Source: Sinorhizobium shofinae
GTDB lineage: Bacteria > Pseudomonadota > Alphaproteobacteria > Rhizobiales > Rhizobiaceae
Length of the DNA stretch: 64,000 nucleotides
NCBI GenBank assembly: GCA_001704765.1
Contig: MBFK01000006.1
Coordinates: forward strand, 124,001-188,000
Direction of reading: 5' to 3'
Under the pieces are notes generated by a model. The model had not been told where the DNA came from and ran no database searches. It saw only the letters and a program-made list of their open reading frames with translations. Positions within the stretch are counted from its first letter, which is position 1. Each line of letters begins with the position of its first letter. This document shows positions 59,650 to 64,000 of this stretch, in pieces. The position numbers and the translations under genes are program-made.

Positions 59650-60668
59650 AAGTCATGCACTTCCATTTCGGAAAGGACGGCGGCGCGGAACGTTTCTTTG
59701 TCCATCTCGTCAACGCCCTTGCCGAGCGCGGTGTCGAGCAGACATCCATCATTCGGCCGAACCGTATCTGGCGCCATGAAATCAAAGATGCCACCAGAAT
59801 CAAGGAAAGCCAGTTTCGCAACCTGTCGCTCGATCGCCTGCTGCTGCCGCGCAAGGTGATGCGTATGGCGCAGCGCGACAAGCCGGACGCGCTCATGGCT
59901 TGGGCACCGCGCGCCAGCGAGCTGATGCCGGCATATAAGGGCTGCATCAAGATTTCACGGCTTGGCGACTATCCGCCACGGCTGTCTTATTTCAGGAACA
60001 CCGATTGTCTCGTCTGCAACACGCCGGGGATCGCGGAACACGTCCGTAAGCTCGGCTGGAAGCGCGATATCGAGGTCATCTCGAATTTCACCAGCACCGA
60101 ACGAGTGGAGCCGATCAGCCGAGCGGTGCTCGACACACCCGCAGATGCCCCCGTCGTGATGTCGATGGGACGCTTTGTCCCGCGCAAGGGTTTCGCGACG
60201 CTGATCGAGGCTGTCAGCAGATTGCCCGATGTCTATCTGTGGCTGCTTGGTGATGGTGAGGAGCGCGACAATCTGCAAAGGCTCGCTGCCGATCTCGGCG
60301 TCAGCGAGAGAGTCCGCTTCGCCGGTTGGCAGAAGGACACACGACCGTTCCTCGCGGCTGCCGACATCTTTGTCATGGCCTCCAGCCACGAGCCGCTCGG
60401 CAACGTCATCCTGGAGGCCTGGGCCCAGGGAACGCCGGTCGTCTCCAGCCGATCCGAGGGACCCCAATGGTTCATGCGTGATGGCGAGAACGGTCTGATG
60501 GTCGACATCGGCGATGCCGATGGGTTCGCGCGCGCTATCGAGCTGATCGCCAACGACCGCGCCTTGGGAGCCGCGCTCGCCGAACGGGGACATGAGACGT
60601 TGGTCAGCCAGTTCTCCAAGGAGGCGATCACCGACGCGTATCTGAGGCTGTTCGCCTCGAAGCGGTGA
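59646..60668 (+). CDS. lpsE: Glycosyltransferase family 4, LPS core biosynthesis LpsE
   Basis: A 340-residue GT4 enzyme, paralogue of LpsD: FGKDGGAERFFVHLVNAL, SMGRFVPRKGFATLI, LGDGEERDNLQRLA and EPLGNVILEAWAQGTPV. Its ATG lies in the ATGA overlap with lpsD. It ends nine bases from the stop of lpsB, which is transcribed towards it. Sugar and acceptor cannot be read from sequence. Confidence 0.84.
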   Translation: MKVMHFHFGKDGGAERFFVHLVNALAERGVEQTSIIRPNRIWRHEIKDATRIKESQFRNLSLDRLLLPRKVMRMAQRDKPDALMAWAPRASELMPAYKGCIKISRLGDYPPRLSYFRNTDCLVCNTPGIAEHVRKLGWKRDIEVISNFTSTERVEPISRAVLDTPADAPVVMSMGRFVPRKGFATLIEAVSRLPDVYLWLLGDGEERDNLQRLAADLGVSERVRFAGWQKDTRPFLAAADIFVMASSHEPLGNVILEAWAQGTPVVSSRSEGPQWFMRDGENGLMVDIGDADGFARAIELIANDRALGAALAERGHETLVSQFSKEAITDAYLRLFASKR

Positions 60669-60677
60669 GCCCCTGCG

Positions 60678-61733
60678 TCAGCGCATCAGACTGTCGTAGA
60701 CTGTGCCGATTGCCCGAGCTTCGCCCTCGATGGCGAAATCTCTGGAGGTGCGCGCCAGACCGTTTGCGCCGGCAGCCGCAAGTCGCGCCAGGTCATCCAT
60801 AAATGTCGCGGCGCCATCGACCATCGCTTCGAGATTGCCGGCCGGAATGATAAGTCCCGTTTCGTTCGGCCCTTCAGCAATCAATTCGGAAAAGGCGCCG
60901 ACGTCGCTTGCCACGACCGGCACGCCGCTCGCCATCGCCTCGAGCGGCGTCAGGCCGAAGCCTTCCCAGCGCTGCGGTGCGATAAAGAGATCGAGGGCGC
61001 GGTACCAATCGGGAATATTCGTGTGTTCGCCGACAAACAATATGCGGTCGGCGAGCCCCGCCTTGGCGACGCGGTCCTTTAGTTCAGCCTCGAAGGCGAG
61101 GTGTGGGCCGGTTGCGCGTCCGGCGACGATCGCGCCCCATTCAGGTCGGCAGGGCAAAAGGGCGATCATGCTGTCCACGAAAAGGTCGGTCCCCTTCTGA
61201 TGGCGGACACGGCCGAAGCAACCGGCGTATTTCCTGGACGGATCGAGATCGAGCGCACGTTTCGCCGCCGCCCTGTCGACCGGCGGCCGGAAGCGTTTCG
61301 TGTCGATCCCGTGCAGGATTACGGTGCTCGGAACCTCCAGATAGGCGGCGGTTTTGGCGCTTGTGGCGATCACCGCGTCCATCCTGCGGATGAGGAACTT
61401 ACTCCACCCGGTATGCCGCCGTTGCGAGGCGGAGGTGAAGACGATCCGGATCTTCATGCGCAGCAGATCGCGAAGAAGGATTGCCGGCAGCATTTCGACA
61501 TTGCGGCGCGCATGCCAGACGCGGCAGTGGCGGCCTGGCGGGTTTCGCCATAGGTGGATCAGATCGCGAAACCGGACCGACGGCAAACTCTTGGGTAGCC
61601 CAGGCCCGAGAACCGCGATCTTCTGCCCGAGGTTGCGCTGAACAGGAACAAGCTGGATGATCGTCGAAGTGACGCCGGAGAGACGTCGCTTGAAATTGGG
61701 CGCAATAACCTCGATGTCCCGGATATCGGCCAC
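60678..61733 (-). CDS. lpsB: Glycosyltransferase LpsB (LPS core mannosyltransferase type)
   Basis: A 351-residue GT4 glycosyltransferase, the length of S. meliloti LpsB. MADIRDIEVIAPNFKRRLSG is the N-terminus; GCFGRVRHQKGTDLFVD and APQRWEGFGLTPLEAMASG are the donor-binding blocks with the EGFGLTPLE motif. LpsB is a promiscuous mannosyl/glucosyltransferase of the rhizobial LPS inner core, needed for effective symbiosis. It lies downstream of greA on the same strand (140 bases) and converges on lpsE. Confidence 0.88.
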   Translation of the reverse strand: MADIRDIEVIAPNFKRRLSGVTSTIIQLVPVQRNLGQKIAVLGPGLPKSLPSVRFRDLIHLWRNPPGRHCRVWHARRNVEMLPAILLRDLLRMKIRIVFTSASQRRHTGWSKFLIRRMDAVIATSAKTAAYLEVPSTVILHGIDTKRFRPPVDRAAAKRALDLDPSRKYAGCFGRVRHQKGTDLFVDSMIALLPCRPEWGAIVAGRATGPHLAFEAELKDRVAKAGLADRILFVGEHTNIPDWYRALDLFIAPQRWEGFGLTPLEAMASGVPVVASDVGAFSELIAEGPNETGLIIPAGNLEAMVDGAATFMDDLARLAAAGANGLARTSRDFAIEGEARAIGTVYDSLMR

Positions 61734-61873
61734 GTGAGCGCTCTCCTTGCGCCTTTAGCAATCAGTTGTTGTGGGAGAGAGGAGCGGAGCGAATGCCGCG
61801 CCCTGAGCGGGATGGGCGAGGCCTTGTTCGGCCTCCGCCGCGCGCCCGCGTTTCGGCTGTTGGGGTCGGGCGT

Positions 61874-62350
61874 TCAGCCCCACTGAACGGCGAGGATCTC
61901 GTAGGCCTTGGAGCCACCCGGTGCGTTCACTTCGATCGAGTCTCCAACTTCCTTGCCGATCAGCGCGCGGGCGATCGGCGAGGAGATCGATATCCGGCCG
62001 GCTTTAACGTCGGCTTCCTGGTCTCCGACGATCTGGTAGGTCTTTTCTTCCTCTGTGTCCTCGTCGACGAGTTTTACCCTCGCGCCGAACTTGATCTTCG
62101 AGCCGGACATCTTCGAAAGATCAATGACCTCGGCCCGGGCAATTAGATCTTCGAGCTCGGAAATACGGCCTTCGTTGTGGCTCTGCGCCTCTTTGGCGGC
62201 ATGGTATTCGGCATTTTCCGACAAATCCCCATGGGCACGCGCCTCGGCGATCGCTTCGATGATTCGCGGGCGTTCTTCCTGTTGGCGCCAGCGCAGCTCC
62301 TCCTGCAGATTGGCGAATCCACCCTGGGTCATGGGAACTTTGTCGACCAT
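61874..62350 (-). CDS. greA: Transcription elongation factor GreA
   Basis: A 158-residue GreA that rescues back-tracked RNA polymerase by stimulating transcript cleavage. The N-terminal coiled coil ([21 protein letters not shown], then [16 protein letters not shown]) carries the acidic tip motif DLSENAEY; the C-terminal FKBP-like domain ends [16 protein letters not shown]. The ATG at 62350 has AAAGGACAATG ahead. Its leader contains a terminator-like hairpin at 62402-62440. lpsB lies downstream. Confidence 0.95.
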   Translation of the reverse strand: MVDKVPMTQGGFANLQEELRWRQQEERPRIIEAIAEARAHGDLSENAEYHAAKEAQSHNEGRISELEDLIARAEVIDLSKMSGSKIKFGARVKLVDEDTEEEKTYQIVGDQEADVKAGRISISSPIARALIGKEVGDSIEVNAPGGSKAYEILAVQWG

Positions 62351-62401
62351 TTCATTGTCCTTTATCAAGCGCGCGGCGCCACCTCCCGGCGGCGCCGACG
62401 C

Positions 62402-62455
62402 AAAAGAAAACGGTCCCCGGAGCCAAGGCACCGGAACCGTCCGAAACATCCGAAC
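62402..62455 (-). promoter_or_regulatory. greA leader with internal terminator-like hairpin
   Basis: On the minus strand, TTATAA (62461-62466) is a plausible -10, giving a transcript start near 62455. About 15 bases later a G+C-rich hairpin forms (ACGGTTCCGG at 62440-62431 with CCGGGGACCGT at 62420-62410) followed by TTTTCTTTT (to 62402). The resulting ~54-nt leader RNA would end before the greA ATG at 62350. The layout is like the E. coli greA leader that yields GraL RNAs; similarity of sequence is not claimed. Confidence 0.55.
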
Positions 62456-62640
62456 CGTTCTTATAACAGAAACGAAAGCGCGAAAGCCAGATTTTTCGCG
62501 ACGGTCCACGGGTGGGCCAAGGCCGCGCGCGACCTCGCGCTTTTCCAAAAAGCGGCTCCTTTAAAAAAGCCTCTTTACCTAAACAGCACTTGAGGTTGTA
62601 TCAGTGCTGGTTCCATGAACAACCCGATCGGAACCAATCC

Positions 62641-64000
62641 ATGAGTGTAGCCGAAGAGAACCCGAGGACCTCCAGCGCGACAATGCACAGGCAAGGTGAG
62701 GGCCGCTGGAGCGAGTTGTTACGGAGGGATCATCTTGCTGCGACCGTTACATTGTGCCTTGGCGTCGCGCTCTTTGCCTTCAACGAGTTCTTCATATCGA
62801 CGGCCTTGCCGACAGCGGTCGAGGAATTTGGTGGAGCAGCCTTGTTGTCCTGGGCCTTCACGCTCTATCTCGTCTTCGCCATCATTGGCGGCGCCTTGGC
62901 GGCCAATCAGAAGGCCAGGTTCGGTGCGCGCAATACGCTCATCGCTGCGGCGCTTGTCTTCGCCACAGGCACAGTCGTCGCGACCTTGGCAACCGGCATG
63001 CCGCAAGTGCTCGCCGGCAGGCTGCTGCAGGGACTGGGCGAGGGCATCATTGCCGGGCTTTGCTACGCACTGATACCCGAGCTTTTCCCGCCGCGCCTCG
63101 TTCCCAAGGTCTTCGGGGCGGAAGCGATCGTCTGGGCCTCAGCTGCCTTTGCCGGTCCGCTCATCTCCGGGTTACTCACGGAATACTGGTCGTGGCGCGT
63201 CGCTTTCTTCGTCAACATACCGGCCGTGGCAGTCTTCATAGCCCTCGTGATTGCGATCGTTGATCAGCCAACGAAAGGCGACCGAGCAGGGGACGGAGTT
63301 CCCTTGCTGCGACTTTTGGCTTTCGGTCTCGGCATCTTGTTGATCTCGCTCTCCAACATGGCAAGCAACGGGTATGTGATGGCGGTTTTGCTCGTGATGG
63401 CACTCGCCGTTTTCATAGCTGCCATCCAATCCGATCGCAGATCGCCGAATTCCATTCTGCCGTTCGGTGCTTTCTCGATCCGCACCTCACTCGGCACCGG
63501 CCTCTGGGTCGTCCTGTTGATGCCGCTGGCCCAGGCGTCCGGTTCCGTTTATCTCGTCTACACGTTGCAGGAGCTGTGGGACTTCGGACCCACCGCCGCC
63601 GGCTTTTCCAGCGCCTTGATGGCTATGTCCTGGAGCGCAACAGCAATACTGGTCGCCAGTCTGCCCTCGCATGCATTTCGCGTTCGACTGATGTGGACGG
63701 GACCGCTGATCCTCTGCCTCGGTCTGATTGGACTGACACTCGCCGTCGGCAGCGGCGAACACGGTCTGGTGTTCATCGGGCAGGTGGCAATCGGAACCGG
63801 CTTCGGGATCAGTTGGGGAACGCTCAGCCAGTTCCTGATGGATGTCTCGACCAGAGAGGAACGCGACAAGACGTCGGCGCTGCTGCCGACGCTGCAATCG
63901 GCCGGCTACGCGCTCGGCGCTGCCCTTTTCGGCGTAATCGCCAATGCTTTCGGCTTCGATGAGGGCGTCAGCGACGATGTGCTATCCTCGTCGCTGCTCA
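62641..64000 (+). CDS. Major facilitator superfamily transporter (3' end outside window)
   Basis: An uninterrupted frame from ATG 62641 to the right edge, at least 453 residues, with about 12 hydrophobic segments visible. LFAFNEFFISTALPTAVEEFGG is a typical first helix of DHA-type drug:H+ antiporters and GRLLQGLGEGIIAGLCYALIPE resembles motif C-like helix 5 of MFS exporters; the motif A loop reads GGALAANQKARFGARNTL. Substrate unknown. The ~290 bases between greA and this start contain the greA leader and presumably this promoter. The gene has no stop codon within the window. Confidence 0.85.
   Translation, partial: MSVAEENPRTSSATMHRQGEGRWSELLRRDHLAATVTLCLGVALFAFNEFFISTALPTAVEEFGGAALLSWAFTLYLVFAIIGGALAANQKARFGARNTLIAAALVFATGTVVATLATGMPQVLAGRLLQGLGEGIIAGLCYALIPELFPPRLVPKVFGAEAIVWASAAFAGPLISGLLTEYWSWRVAFFVNIPAVAVFIALVIAIVDQPTKGDRAGDGVPLLRLLAFGLGILLISLSNMASNGYVMAVLLVMALAVFIAAIQSDRRSPNSILPFGAFSIRTSLGTGLWVVLLMPLAQASGSVYLVYTLQELWDFGPTAAGFSSALMAMSWSATAILVASLPSHAFRVRLMWTGPLILCLGLIGLTLAVGSGEHGLVFIGQVAIGTGFGISWGTLSQFLMDVSTREERDKTSALLPTLQSAGYALGAALFGVIANAFGFDEGVSDDVLSSSLL

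Overview
The window is a chromosomal segment of a GC-rich alphaproteobacterium, almost certainly Sinorhizobium/Ensifer or a close relative. The evidence is the run lsrB-trxB-lrp-lpsC-lpsD-lpsE-lpsB-greA, a tandem pair of AbcR-type (alpha-r15) small RNAs upstream of an acetyltransferase gene, a GAAC-N7-GAAC LexA box, and the suf, gcv, nrdJ, uvrA, ssb and gyrA genes typical of rhizobial chromosomes. The species assignment is inference from recognised gene order; no search was run. I saw no rRNA, tRNA or CRISPR array.

Layout. 1-6.9 kb: a molybdenum-cofactor fusion protein cut by the left edge, a TfoX-N protein, a Nudix hydrolase, a DEAD-box helicase, an M23 peptidase, a ferritin-like DUF455 protein and a Bcp-type peroxiredoxin. 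7.2-15.3 kb: a large AsmA/YhdP-like envelope protein, tyrS, anmK, a membrane GGDEF protein and an alpha/beta hydrolase. 15.3-22.6 kb: an Fe-S assembly operon (IscS-type cysteine desulfurase, sufB, sufC, sufD, sufS, a SufT/DUF59 gene, sufA). 22.6-27.3 kb: the glycine cleavage operon gcvT-gcvH-gcvP on the minus strand behind a tandem glycine riboswitch.

27.4-37.3 kb is the accessory part: a secreted copper-handling pair (a small Cys protein and a YcnI-PCuAC fusion), an apparently frameshifted acidic protein, a secreted alpha/beta hydrolase, two tandem mini-lipoproteins with a shared C-terminal motif, a GNAT protein and a third small lipoprotein, a decayed amidase joined to a decayed amidohydrolase, a DJ-1/AraC regulator overlapping a TDT transporter gene, and a truncated IS110-family element ending 62 bp from the nrdJ stop codon.

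37.3-54.1 kb is again core: B12-dependent ribonucleotide reductase with two NrdR-like boxes, DUF72, uvrA divergent from ssb around a LexA-controlled promoter, marC, gyrA, a LysR/SDR divergent pair, a lytic transglycosylase and an acetyltransferase. 54.1-64 kb holds the two AbcR-type sRNAs, lsrB, trxB, lrp, the LPS-core glycosyltransferase genes, greA with a terminator-like leader, and an MFS transporter that runs off the right edge.

The most notable points are regulatory RNA and DNA sites (AbcR pair, glycine riboswitch, NrdR boxes, LexA box, greA leader) and the little-described genes of the 27-37 kb segment. I found no clearly new multi-gene system; the mini-lipoprotein pair is the best candidate for something undescribed.
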